A stretch of 35,874 bases of DNA from an uncultured Lachnospiraceae bacterium (lineage in GTDB: Bacteria; Bacillota; Clostridia; Lachnospirales; Lachnospiraceae), in the NCBI GenBank assembly GCA_902781505.1, contig CACZJL010000021.1, positions 1 to 35,874 of the forward strand, in the 5' to 3' direction. Under the pieces are notes generated by a model. The model ran no database searches. It was not told the DNA's origin and saw nothing but the letters and a program-made list of their open reading frames with translations. Position 1 is the stretch's first letter, and the number at the start of each line of letters is the position of its first letter. Position numbers and translations under genes: made by a program. Shown here piece by piece: positions 7,903-16,120 of this stretch.

Positions 7903-9078
7903 ATGCCACGCGACGAAAGGCACACACAAACAATTCCTTACGGAACACTGGGAATTATCCCAACAGTCAGCTGCACAGAACTTGGAAGCAAGGTTGATGA
8001 TTATCTTGTAAAGTGGAGAGCACAGCGCGAACAGGAGAATTTATCAAACGGATATAAGAGAGATACTTATATCATGGATGCATCTACTCCTCGTTTCGGT
8101 TCAGGCGAAGGTAAGGGTGTTATTAAGGAGTCCGTACGTGGTACAGACCTTTACATTATGGTTGATGTCTGCAACTATAGCATTGAATATTCTTTATGTG
8201 GAATGAAGAACCACATGTCTCCTGATGATCATTTTGCTGATCTTAAGCGTGTCATCCAGGCTGCAGGTGGTAAGGCAAGAAGAATCACTGTTATCATGCC
8301 ATTCCTCTATGAGTCCAGACAGCACCGCAGAACACAGAGAGAATCTCTTGACTGTGCATTTGCTCTTCAGGAGCTCTCACAGATGGGCGTTGACAACATC
8401 ATCACTTTTGATGCTCATGACCCACGTGTACAGAATGCTATTCCTCTTAAGGGCTTTGAATCCATCTCTGCTACATACCAGTTCATCAAATACCTTCTTT
8501 TAGGTGTAGATGATCTTCAGATTGATGCTGAACATATGATGGTAATCTCCCCTGATGAAGGCGGTATGGGACGTGCCGTTTACTTTGCAAACGTACTCGG
8601 CCTTGATATGGGTATGTTCTACAAGAGAAGAGATTACACAAAGATCGTTAACGGACGTAACCCAATCGTAGCTCACGAGTTCCTCGGTTCTGACGTTGAA
8701 GGCAAGGACGTTATCATCATCGATGATATGATTTCTTCCGGTGAATCCATGATTGACGTTGCAAGAGAATTAAAGGAGCGTAAGGCAAGACGTGTATTCT
8801 GCGCTACTACATTCGGTCTCTTCACAAGCGGTTTCGATAGGTTTGACGAAGCATATGAAAAGGGTCTCATTGATAAGGTCCTTACAACAAACCTCGTTTA
8901 CCAGCCGGCTGAACTTTTAGAGAAGCCTTGGTACATCAATGTTGATATGTCCAAGTACATCGCACTGATTATCGATACTCTTAACCATGACTCTTCCATC
9001 AGCAACCTTCTGTCCCCAGTTGAAAGAATTCAGACAAGAGTTAAGGAATATAATCAGAAGCACTACGGCCACGAATAA
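7903..9078 (+). CDS. prs: Ribose-phosphate pyrophosphokinase (PRPP synthetase)
   Basis: 391 residues. The enzyme transfers pyrophosphate from ATP to ribose-5-phosphate to give PRPP for purine, pyrimidine, histidine, tryptophan and NAD synthesis. Visible motifs are MPFLYESRQHRR, the divalent-metal motif ITFDAHDPRVQ, the flexible loop region KRRDY, and the PRPP-binding VIIIDDMISSGESM (about 271-284). It is longer than the classic enzyme (about 315 residues), mainly through an N-terminal extension and a C-terminal segment; a long form of this kind is common in Lachnospiraceae. The ATG at 7903 is chosen because GGAGG (7890-7894) is 8 nt upstream; the ATG at 7897 is only 2 nt from it. It has its own promoter and terminator. 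Confidence 0.93.
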   Translation: MPRDERHTQTIPYGTLGIIPTVSCTELGSKVDDYLVKWRAQREQENLSNGYKRDTYIMDASTPRFGSGEGKGVIKESVRGTDLYIMVDVCNYSIEYSLCGMKNHMSPDDHFADLKRVIQAAGGKARRITVIMPFLYESRQHRRTQRESLDCAFALQELSQMGVDNIITFDAHDPRVQNAIPLKGFESISATYQFIKYLLLGVDDLQIDAEHMMVISPDEGGMGRAVYFANVLGLDMGMFYKRRDYTKIVNGRNPIVAHEFLGSDVEGKDVIIIDDMISSGESMIDVARELKERKARRVFCATTFGLFTSGFDRFDEAYEKGLIDKVLTTNLVYQPAELLEKPWYINVDMSKYIALIIDTLNHDSSISNLLSPVERIQTRVKEYNQKHYGHE

Positions 9079-9107
9079 TTCTGACGTTGAACTTCAGATA
9101 ACAAATA

Positions 9108-9143
9108 AACGCCTCACAGGGATCACCCTGCGAGGCGTTTTTC
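9108..9143. terminator. Terminator between convergent prs and 9156-11141 gene
   Basis: Stem AACGCCTC (9108-9115) with GAGGCGTT (9132-9139), plus an inner CAGGG/CCCTG stem, followed by TTTTT on the plus strand. The minus-strand side has a looser T-rich tail, so it may serve both genes. Confidence 0.85.
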
Positions 9144-9155
9144 CTTATCATAATT

Positions 9156-11141
9156 TTAAGACGGTCCGTTAAGGTTCACCGTATTTCCGTCTCTAAGCAG
9201 AATGGAACTGTTAATCTTCACACTGGCATCCGCATAATTCTGACCGGCAGCGGAAAGAATCAGCACCAGTTCCTTTAATCTGGTCTCATCGGAAACAAAG
9301 ATAGAATGAACCTTTGTCGTTTCCTCGGATGGTCCAATCAGCTGATCGGATGAAAGCTCCGACCCGTCCGTTGCCAGAATACGTTCCATTCGAACGCGGC
9401 GGTTCATAACTTCCGCATCCGTAATCAATACATCATCCTGCGCGTATTGCTTGACCATCTCACCATTCTCATCAATAATCTGAATCTCATACATTCTGAA
9501 AGACTCTTCCGTGCAGTCTTTTGCATGCGCCAGGCCAATCACAAGATCCCGGTTGATGTATCCGAGCACCTTCACATAATCGCCGTCCTCAGCCGTAATA
9601 TCCTTCGAGGTTCCAGCGTCCAGGTTGATTGCCCGAATTCCCGTTCCACGTGTCGCACTTCCGTTTACAGAAAAAGCAACCTGCGTCTCATCCGTACTTA
9701 CAACATAGGTTCCGGAAGAAAGATTCTCACTTTCCTTAAATACATCCGTACCCTTCGTATCAATCGAATACAACACACTTCCGACCTTCAGATAGAAGAC
9801 CCCGTTTTTGCTGACAAATCCGAGCTCCTGCAAGTCCTCATCCATTCTGGCAAATGTCTGTGTGACCGGAATAAACATCATCTCTTCGACCTTGCCCGAC
9901 GTGCCGTCTGTGTGCATCAACGAAATGCCCGTATACCCTTCATGGGTTCCGCGATTCATATAGCCGTAAATCAGGAAATAAGCACTTCCGTCCTTCTCCA
10001 CCTTCAGGATCTTTCCATCATGCTCCGGATAATCCTCACGCACACCGTCATAATCCCTTCCGGAGAAAGAGAACACACGGGTAAATGTGCTTGTATCCGA
10101 GCGGAAGCTCCAGAGATTGCCATTGTTCATAAACATCGTAATATTTCCATCTTCCGAACTCTTCTGTCTTGAATTATCCTCAGGCTGAATTCCAAGATTC
10201 ACACGGGTTCCGGACATCATCGCACCTTCTGCCATGAATTTTTCTGACGCCCTACGATCATACTTAGTAATCAGCAGGCCTCTGGTTGAAGTCTTAATTC
10301 CAATCTCTTCCCGCACCTGAATCTCATCGAACAAATCACCGGTATTCGGAATCAGAATCGGATAGTTTAAAACACTCTCTGCTTCCTTTTCCGTCATCGC
10401 GGTAATTGTTGGAATAATATCTCTGACAGGCTTCGGGGAAAGCGCCCCCCAGGTCACGTGTGAAACGTTGTTATTCATCGTAGAAATCGCATAATTTGAA
10501 GCATCCGTCCCTGACTTCACAATCAGCTGCTTCTTAATCGTATCCTGCTGATCCGGGTCATAAATTGCCTCGGCAAATGTCTTAAAGAATGCGATTTTCT
10601 TCTCCAGATCAAGCGACGAGCCGTTCTTCACCGTTGTAAAAAAGTACAGATCATCTCGTTCCGTCATATGAAGCGCAATCGATAAACGATACTCCTCATC
10701 GGCGTCTAAAAGATTCTTGATATTTAAGATTCCTTCGTAAACCGTCTGATCCGCAGCCGTCTCATCCTTTATCGCAGACAGACTCACATCCGTCTTCTCC
10801 ATCAGCTTTCCACTGTCCTTCTCACGGATCTCATAGGTAATCCCTTCAAGAGCCTGTCCATACGAATGAATCACGATTTTTTGTCTCTTATCCGAAGACA
10901 AAGGAGTCAGGGATTCGGCAGATACCTCCTTTTCCATCGATTTTTCAAAATATCCATGGAGCTGATTAAACGAAGTTCCTTCCTGCGTTTCAAAGGTCAG
11001 CACAGGAAGTGTTGCCGACATCATAGTCTCTTTCGACTGCACTTTCTGTTCCCTTCCAATCAGGATAAAGGTCACAATCGCAGTGATAATGGCCGCTGTA
11101 ATATATATTCCAAACCTCGAACGGTAGATTTTCTCAATCAT
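9156..11141 (-). CDS. Membrane-anchored extracytoplasmic protein of unknown function
   Basis: 661 residues; I do not recognise the family. The N-terminus has one membrane segment (about residues 10-27, FGIYITAAIITAIVTFILIG) preceded by basic residues, with no obvious cleavage site, so the rest is probably outside the cell and anchored. The body is soluble, rich in beta-type and acidic sequence. The middle (about 320-520) has recurring blocks such as NGNLWSFRSD, DGSAYFLIYGY, NGVFYLKVGSVLYSID and DETQVAFSVNG, which look like blades of a beta-propeller. AAGGG lies about 6 nt before the ATG. The gene stands alone, convergent with prs and divergent from the DUF402 gene. Confidence 0.8.
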   Translation of the reverse strand: MIEKIYRSRFGIYITAAIITAIVTFILIGREQKVQSKETMMSATLPVLTFETQEGTSFNQLHGYFEKSMEKEVSAESLTPLSSDKRQKIVIHSYGQALEGITYEIREKDSGKLMEKTDVSLSAIKDETAADQTVYEGILNIKNLLDADEEYRLSIALHMTERDDLYFFTTVKNGSSLDLEKKIAFFKTFAEAIYDPDQQDTIKKQLIVKSGTDASNYAISTMNNNVSHVTWGALSPKPVRDIIPTITAMTEKEAESVLNYPILIPNTGDLFDEIQVREEIGIKTSTRGLLITKYDRRASEKFMAEGAMMSGTRVNLGIQPEDNSRQKSSEDGNITMFMNNGNLWSFRSDTSTFTRVFSFSGRDYDGVREDYPEHDGKILKVEKDGSAYFLIYGYMNRGTHEGYTGISLMHTDGTSGKVEEMMFIPVTQTFARMDEDLQELGFVSKNGVFYLKVGSVLYSIDTKGTDVFKESENLSSGTYVVSTDETQVAFSVNGSATRGTGIRAINLDAGTSKDITAEDGDYVKVLGYINRDLVIGLAHAKDCTEESFRMYEIQIIDENGEMVKQYAQDDVLITDAEVMNRRVRMERILATDGSELSSDQLIGPSEETTKVHSIFVSDETRLKELVLILSAAGQNYADASVKINSSILLRDGNTVNLNGPS

Positions 11142-11185
11142 AATATCCCTTTTTAAATTTCCTTAAAAACTTTTCCCTGTGTTTC

Positions 11186-11213
11186 TTGTAAAACTTCCTC
11201 GTGGTGCTATAAT
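11186..11213 (+). promoter_or_regulatory. Promoter of the DUF402 gene
   Basis: TTGTAA at 11186-11191, 16 bp spacer, TATAAT at 11208-11213 with TGC directly before it (extended -10). Confidence 0.7.
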
Positions 11214-11249
11214 TCAATTATTACTAATGCGCGTAAAGGAGGTAACCTC

Positions 11250-11729
11250 ATGCCTAAGTTACTTCGAAGACGGCTTATTCCTGATGAGCTCGTCCCACTT
11301 GACGATGATTACATCGTATCCATTGGTTCTAACTACCTTATCACAGCCTGGCAGACATTCAGACCGAAAGATGATTTCAGCCATGGAGTCTCCATGTATC
11401 TCTTCGATCAGGGCTGGAAAATCAGCAGATTCTTAAAAGAAGATGGTTCCCTCTGTTACATCTACTGTGACATCATCAAGACCGATATCGATAAGACAAC
11501 AGACTCCTATCTTTTCACCGACTTACTTGCTGACGTCATCATCGATTTGAACGACAAGGTTCATGTAGTCGATCTTGATGAACTCGCCGATGCCTTTGAC
11601 AGAGGTCTGATCTCAAAAGAAGATCTTTCCGGCGCCTTAAGAAAGCTCGATGCTCTTCTTGCTACCATCTATTCCAATCAGTTGAACGACTACTTAAGAC
11701 AGATGGACGAACACACTCACGCAATCTGA
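11250..11729 (+). CDS. DUF402 family protein
   Basis: 159 residues. The pattern of beta strands, FDQGWKISRFLKEDGSLCYIYCDI followed by the acidic DLLADVIIDLNDKVHVVDLDEL, then a helical C-terminus, is that of DUF402 proteins. The acidic residues in this region are thought to bind metal, and some relatives are nucleoside or phosphate-ester hydrolases (FomD, NtdP-like), so a phosphatase role is possible but not shown. A strong AAAGGAGGT site lies about 7-8 nt before the ATG. It has its own promoter and ends at the hairpin at 11773-11814. Confidence 0.8.
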   Translation: MPKLLRRRLIPDELVPLDDDYIVSIGSNYLITAWQTFRPKDDFSHGVSMYLFDQGWKISRFLKEDGSLCYIYCDIIKTDIDKTTDSYLFTDLLADVIIDLNDKVHVVDLDELADAFDRGLISKEDLSGALRKLDALLATIYSNQLNDYLRQMDEHTHAI

Positions 11730-11772
11730 ATACAGCAATTGCCCCGCAAAGATCTGATGACAGATAAAGGAA

Positions 11773-11821
11773 ATCCACATCAGGCAGGAGAACATGCTCC
11801 CGCCCGATGTGGATATTTTTT
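11773..11821. terminator. Terminator between convergent DUF402 gene and comEB
   Basis: Stem ATCCACATC (11773-11781) with GATGTGGAT (11806-11814) and an inner GGAG/CTCC stem, followed by ATTTTTT on the plus strand. It sits just beyond the stop of the minus-strand deaminase and probably works both ways. Confidence 0.85.
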
Positions 11822-12305
11822 ATACGTCAAACTCTATTTTTCTGCCTGTTGGCTGATAGCGATAATAGCGGATACCAGCTGCATTCAGCATGCGCTTGGA
11901 CGCAATGGTAGATGCTGTGTCGGCATACTTATCACTCTCATAGACAAAAGATTTGATTCCCGCCTGAATGATAGCCTTGGCACACTCGTTGCAAGGAAAC
12001 AGCGTCACATACATCTTACTGCCCTCAAGACTTCCGCCGCGATAATTCAGAATCGCATTCAGTTCACTGTGAGTGGTATAAAAATACTTATTATCCAGTG
12101 GATCACCTTCGCGAACCCATGGAAATTCATCATCTGAACATCCTCTTGGGAAACCGTTGTAACCCATGGACAGAATCTTATTGTCCTCACTGACAATACA
12201 TGCACCAACCTGTGTATTCGGGTCCTTGCTTCGCATTGCTGCAAGCTTCGCTACTCCCATAAAATATTCATCCCATGAAATGTAGCCCTGTCTCTTGTCA
12301 CTCAT
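11820..12305 (-). CDS. comEB: Deoxycytidylate (dCMP) deaminase, ComEB family
   Basis: 161 residues. The enzyme deaminates dCMP to dUMP, supplying dTMP synthesis. The zinc site is clear: HSE with His79 and catalytic Glu81, and PCNEC with Cys105 and Cys108. The N-terminal SWDEYFMGVAKLAAMRSKDPNTQVGACIV is typical of this family rather than of free-cytidine deaminases, as is the insert with further Cys/Asp residues (GCSDDE). It is the last gene of the GH18-tsaC-ywlE-rpiB-comEB run, 20 nt after rpiB. Confidence 0.93.
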   Translation of the reverse strand: MSDKRQGYISWDEYFMGVAKLAAMRSKDPNTQVGACIVSEDNKILSMGYNGFPRGCSDDEFPWVREGDPLDNKYFYTTHSELNAILNYRGGSLEGSKMYVTLFPCNECAKAIIQAGIKSFVYESDKYADTASTIASKRMLNAAGIRYYRYQPTGRKIEFDV

Positions 12306-12325
12306 GATTACCTCTTTGCTTAAAA

Positions 12326-12757
12326 TTAGCCTTCTAACATGTTAACTCTGCGCTGATGGCGCTCTGCATTGGAAAATGGAGTTGTAAGGAATGTATCTAC
12401 TATACGGAATGCAAGTTCCGGTCCGATTACACGGCCACCAAGACACATTACATTTGCATTGTTGTGCTCTCTTGTCTTTTCTGCTGAGAAGCAGTCGGAA
12501 AGAAGTGCGGCACGGATTCCCTTTATCTTGTTTGCAGCCATGCTCATACCGATACCTGTTCCGCAAATTAAGATGCCAAGTTCCACATCGCCATTATTAA
12601 CCAGGTCGCAGACCTTCTTCGCATATACAGGATAATCTACAGAATCTAGGCTGTTGCAGCCTACATCTGTTAATTCATAACCCTGATCTGCAAGGTGCTT
12701 TACCACCTGCTCTTTTAATTCAAAACCACCGTGATCACAACCAATTGCAACCTTCAT
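12326..12757 (-). CDS. rpiB: Ribose-5-phosphate isomerase B
   Basis: 143 residues. It interconverts ribulose-5-phosphate and ribose-5-phosphate in the pentose phosphate pathway. Family motifs are present: CDHGG (7-11), CGTGIGMS with catalytic Cys65, and REHNNANVMCLGGRV. Three ATGs in a row open the frame; GAGG is 3, 6 and 9 nt from them, and the third gives the normal start MKVAIGCDHGG. It overlaps or abuts the end of the phosphatase-like gene, and the order tsaC-ywlE-rpiB is the one known from Bacillus (ywlC-ywlE-ywlF), so orthology by position is good. Ribose-5-phosphate is also the substrate of the PRPP synthetase in this window. Confidence 0.94.
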   Translation of the reverse strand: MKVAIGCDHGGFELKEQVVKHLADQGYELTDVGCNSLDSVDYPVYAKKVCDLVNNGDVELGILICGTGIGMSMAANKIKGIRAALLSDCFSAEKTREHNNANVMCLGGRVIGPELAFRIVDTFLTTPFSNAERHQRRVNMLEG

Positions 12758-12759
12758 CA

Positions 12760-13233
12760 TCATTTTCCTCTCTTTTCCTTTTCTTCTGCGTGAAGACGCT
12801 CACGAATCTTAACGCCAAGATCAAACAAACCTAAAAAACATTGATTATATTCATCCATTCCCTTTCCATACGGATCCGGCACTTCCTCTTCTGAGACGCC
12901 GGCAAATTCCGTCATGGAAAATACGTTCAAAGCCTTCGGGAAGGTGTGATATAATTTCTGCTTCATACTCTGATTCATAACCAGTATCAATGTATCCTGC
13001 CCGAAATCCTCTTCCTTTAACTGAACAGAACGGTCACTCGGCATAATCATATGATGTGCCGCAGTCACTGCAACTGCCTTCGGATTATATGGTTCAGGAA
13101 ATAATACCACCATGCCTCTCGACTGAACAATCAGATGATCATCCTTAAGAAGATCCTGTAAGATTGTCGCCGCCATCGGGCCTCTGCAGGTATTACCCTT
13201 GTCTACTGCTATGATACGTTTAAATGTACTCAT
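12760..13233 (-). CDS. YwlE-like low-molecular-weight phosphatase homologue lacking the catalytic cysteine
   Basis: 157 residues with the low-molecular-weight tyrosine/arginine phosphatase fold. The P-loop should read C-x5-R (CxGNTCRS). Here it is DKGNTCRG: Asp11 (codon GAC) replaces the nucleophilic Cys, while Arg17 and the second Cys16 are kept. Thr15, which in YwlE favours phosphoarginine, and the general-acid motif DPYG (Asp120) are also kept. Position between tsaC and rpiB matches Bacillus ywlE, the protein-arginine phosphatase that counteracts McsB. The protein is therefore a ywlE orthologue by place but probably cannot form the phosphocysteine intermediate; it may bind phosphoproteins or use another chemistry. 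The frame is intact, so this is not a decayed gene. Confidence 0.85.
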   Translation of the reverse strand: MSTFKRIIAVDKGNTCRGPMAATILQDLLKDDHLIVQSRGMVVLFPEPYNPKAVAVTAAHHMIMPSDRSVQLKEEDFGQDTLILVMNQSMKQKLYHTFPKALNVFSMTEFAGVSEEEVPDPYGKGMDEYNQCFLGLFDLGVKIRERLHAEEKEKRGK

Positions 13234-13245
13234 AAGGAGCTCCTG

Positions 13246-14304
13246 TCACGCCATTATTATAGTATGGCCGGCTGCTTTAATCAACCGGTTCATTACTGCT
13301 GTTCCCACTGCTTCTGTAGAGAATCCTTCTGAATATATCAGATCTACTTTCAGCTCATCAAATTCTCTTAAAACAGCAAACAGATTATGAGCAACCGTCG
13401 CCTCATCTTTATGACTTCCGACGATTCTTACAATACCTTCCGGATAACGACCTTTCGTCTCCTCTGTTGCCATGACTCCAACCTTCTTACCGGCCTTCAT
13501 TCCTTCCGCTACCAGCTCATTGATTTTAGCAACGACAGCGTCCGGCTCACCTTCTACGATTGAAAGCGATGCATCCGGAGCATAGTGCTTATATTTCATA
13601 CCCGGTGCCTTCGGAACTACACCATCCGGAACAACCGCTCCCTTAATGGCAGGATCCACTTCAACGTGTCCGAGAACCTCTTGAAGCTGTTCAAGAGTAA
13701 TGTATCCCGGACGTAACAAGGTCGGTACCTCACTGCTCAAATCTATGATGGTAGATTCTACACCGATATCAACAGTGTCATCTGCAATAATCATATCCAC
13801 GCGTCCTTTCAGATCATGAATACAATGAGATGCTCTTGTAGGACTTGGCTTTCCGGAAAGATTTGCACTCGGTGCCGCAACATAGACACCGGACGCCTTA
13901 ATCATTTCCATCGCCGTTTTATGAACCGGCATACGAATCGCAACCGTATCGAGACCGCCTGTAATAGTGGACGGAACAGATGGCTGCTTCTTTAAAATCA
14001 TGGTCAGCGGACCTGGCCAGAACTTCTCAGAAAGAAGCTCTGCCTCTTTTGTCACTTCTCTTGAGAGCTTATAGAGATCTGCCTTATCTGCGATGTGGAC
14101 AATCAGTGGATTGTCAGAAGGTCTGCCCTTTGCTGCATAAATCTTTCTGGCTGCGTCCTCATCAAATGCGTCTCCTCCAAGACCGTAAACGGTCTCCGTC
14201 GGGAACGCTACAAGACCACCGGCACGGAGAATCTCTCCCGCCTGTGCAAATATCTTTTCATTTTCCAATGGATCCTGCGTAATCTGTGCAATGATCGTGT
14301 TCAT
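13246..14304 (-). CDS. tsaC: L-threonylcarbamoyladenylate synthase, Sua5 type
   Basis: 352 residues. It makes threonylcarbamoyl-AMP from threonine, bicarbonate and ATP for the t6A37 modification of ANN-decoding tRNAs. The YrdC-like N-terminal part has FPTETVYGLGGDA, KGRPSDNPLIVH, WPGPLT and PSANLSGKPSPT; a linker with PKAPGMKYKHYAPDA leads to the smaller Sua5 C-terminal domain. The length and second domain mark it as Sua5/TsaC2 rather than the short TsaC. It lies 44 nt downstream of the GH18 gene and 12 nt upstream of the phosphatase-like gene, in what looks like one operon. Confidence 0.95.
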   Translation of the reverse strand: MNTIIAQITQDPLENEKIFAQAGEILRAGGLVAFPTETVYGLGGDAFDEDAARKIYAAKGRPSDNPLIVHIADKADLYKLSREVTKEAELLSEKFWPGPLTMILKKQPSVPSTITGGLDTVAIRMPVHKTAMEMIKASGVYVAAPSANLSGKPSPTRASHCIHDLKGRVDMIIADDTVDIGVESTIIDLSSEVPTLLRPGYITLEQLQEVLGHVEVDPAIKGAVVPDGVVPKAPGMKYKHYAPDASLSIVEGEPDAVVAKINELVAEGMKAGKKVGVMATEETKGRYPEGIVRIVGSHKDEATVAHNLFAVLREFDELKVDLIYSEGFSTEAVGTAVMNRLIKAAGHTIIMA

Positions 14305-14348
14305 TTAAGTACGCCCTCTTTCTTCTTTCTTCATAGCTGTCATTTTTT

Positions 14349-16007
14349 TCAGCTGCGGCCAAGTGCTGTATTGATGACTGACCAGATTTCCTGCTTCTCG
14401 CCGCCTAACTTCCAGACTGCAATACCTGGAAGATCAGCTTCTCTGACCACCTTCATCTTCTCGGCAAAGGACTTCTCTTCCTCTAACCAGATTTGATAAT
14501 GCGCGCCGTCCTCATCCCACTCAGCCGTGTACTGTGAAAGCTCATCATTCCAGACCTTCTCGGCATTCGCTTCCTCGACCTTCGCAAGGGCACTGGTCAT
14601 CACAAATGCGGTACTCTTGAGCTTACCGTCCTTTGTCTCCCAGAGTCTTGTGTAGAACGGAAGTGCACAGATAAGCTGGCTCTTGTCAACCATTGCAAGA
14701 GCATTTGCCACGGACTCACGTACAAATCCGATGGATGAAGTGGAGCCTGCATCAGACCCGCTATAGTGCTCATCATAGGTCATCATGATCAGATAATCCG
14801 CATAGGATGCCTGTTCCCTATAATTGTAATAAGCGCAGAATGCACGAGGCACATAATTATCAACGCTTAAATACAGATTTCGCTTCTGACATTCGACAGA
14901 AAGCTCACGAATAAACTGCAGGTAATCTTCTGCTGAAGCTTCCTTCACATATTCAAAATCCAGGTTAATTCCGTCATAGCCGTAGCTTGCTGCATCCTTC
15001 ATCAGACGGCTGATGATACGGTTTCGACTGCCCTGACTTGAAAGCAATGTCTTTACATCAAGATCCGTGGCAAAGTCATTGATCAGCGGCCACACCTGAA
15101 TTCCTTCTGCGTGCATTGCTGAAACAACCGACGCATCCGCGTAGCTTGTCACCTCGCCTGTAATATCCTCCACCCGGTACCAGGTCGGAGAAACCACATT
15201 CAGCCCTGTCGCCTGGTCTGCATATTCCTTCACGTGCACATTCGACGCCAGATTGGTTGTCTGAACCCAGCCAATTGTGAACTTCTGATTCATGGATTTC
15301 TTCTGATACTTCTCAACATAGGTATCCGCAGGCTTCTCTGAATACGAATCGATAATCTCCTTCGTCTTCACATAGCCTGTAATTCCGTCAGCAGTCAGAA
15401 CCTTGGTGAATGCCCCCTGTTCCTCAAGACGAATCACTGCTTCTGCATCAAACTTTGTCTTCTTCAGAATCGGGCTCTTAATCCCTGCTCTGTAACGAAT
15501 AGCCGCCTTCTTCTTTAAAGTAACCATGGTTCTTTCGGAACGGTCCTTACTGATTACGATGCGATCCGGCGCCTCTGCCTTCTCCCAGCTCATGTTAGTT
15601 ACCTTTAAAACCGTATCCAGATTGATATACCAGACATCACCCTGCTTAGATACATGGCCTGAGCCATCCGTATAGGTTGTGGTCTGAGAATCCGTCGTAT
15701 ACAGAATCGCACCACTCTCAGAATCCGCATAAAATCTCGGATTCAGATTGTTAACAACATACTCTCTTGTTAAGAAAACATCTCCGTTAATCACCTTTGC
15801 AACGCCTGCTGTCACCTCTCCATCGAGAACAACCGGCAACGAATCTGCTCCCTCACTCGTTTCAAAATATGTATTTAAATCATATTTCTTTCCTGTTGGA
15901 ACACAGTACTTGATAAAAAGTCCGATTCCAACAATAATTACCATTGTAAAAAGTCCTGCAAGCAGGATATTCATATAGTTCCAACGTTTTTTTCCCTGTT
16001 TTCTCAT
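14349..16007 (-). CDS. Membrane-anchored glycoside hydrolase family 18 protein
   Basis: 552 residues. One N-terminal membrane segment (about 12-31, YMNILLAGLFTMVIIVGIGL) anchors an extracellular protein. Residues about 40-170 are beta-rich, and about 170-215 look like an SH3-type module (IRYRAGIKSPILKK...GAFTKVLTADGITGYVKTKEI). The C-terminal barrel (about 240-550) carries the GH18 motif DGINLDFE (about 344-351), with the final Glu as catalytic acid and DYLIMMTYDEHY further on. Relatives include the spore-cortex and cell-wall enzymes of the YaaH/YdhD type, so peptidoglycan or chitin-like glycans are likely substrates. No strong ribosome site was seen before the ATG at 16007. It heads the tsaC-ywlE-rpiB-comEB run. 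Confidence 0.88.
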   Translation of the reverse strand: MRKQGKKRWNYMNILLAGLFTMVIIVGIGLFIKYCVPTGKKYDLNTYFETSEGADSLPVVLDGEVTAGVAKVINGDVFLTREYVVNNLNPRFYADSESGAILYTTDSQTTTYTDGSGHVSKQGDVWYINLDTVLKVTNMSWEKAEAPDRIVISKDRSERTMVTLKKKAAIRYRAGIKSPILKKTKFDAEAVIRLEEQGAFTKVLTADGITGYVKTKEIIDSYSEKPADTYVEKYQKKSMNQKFTIGWVQTTNLASNVHVKEYADQATGLNVVSPTWYRVEDITGEVTSYADASVVSAMHAEGIQVWPLINDFATDLDVKTLLSSQGSRNRIISRLMKDAASYGYDGINLDFEYVKEASAEDYLQFIRELSVECQKRNLYLSVDNYVPRAFCAYYNYREQASYADYLIMMTYDEHYSGSDAGSTSSIGFVRESVANALAMVDKSQLICALPFYTRLWETKDGKLKSTAFVMTSALAKVEEANAEKVWNDELSQYTAEWDEDGAHYQIWLEEEKSFAEKMKVVREADLPGIAVWKLGGEKQEIWSVINTALGRS

Positions 16008-16053
16008 GCCATTCTCTACCTATTTATATGAGTCTGTTGCTCTTATCTTTATA

Positions 16054-16082
16054 ACTTTATGATTGAATGGTGAAAATGTCAA
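16054..16082 (-). promoter_or_regulatory. Probable promoter of the GH18 operon
   Basis: Minus-strand TTGACA (16082-16077), 17 bp spacer, TAAAGT (16059-16054). The -35 begins right at the end of the upstream terminator's T tract, so this operon appears to start afresh rather than by read-through from 16531. Confidence 0.5.
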
Positions 16083-16120
16083 GAAAAAGGACCGGCTTTC
16101 GCCCATTCAAAGCCGGTCCT
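16081..16120 (-). terminator. Strong terminator of the minus-strand transcript at 16120-16531
   Basis: Perfect 12-bp stem: 16088-16099 with 16109-16120, loop of 9, followed on the minus strand by TTTTTCTT. It points the same way as the GH18 operon but lies upstream of it, so it must end a transcript that starts in the gene-free stretch to the right. Confidence 0.9.

Noticed and set aside
9447..10172. 241-codon frame on the plus strand
   Set aside because: Fully antisense to the 661-residue protein, without a ribosome site or a recognisable product.
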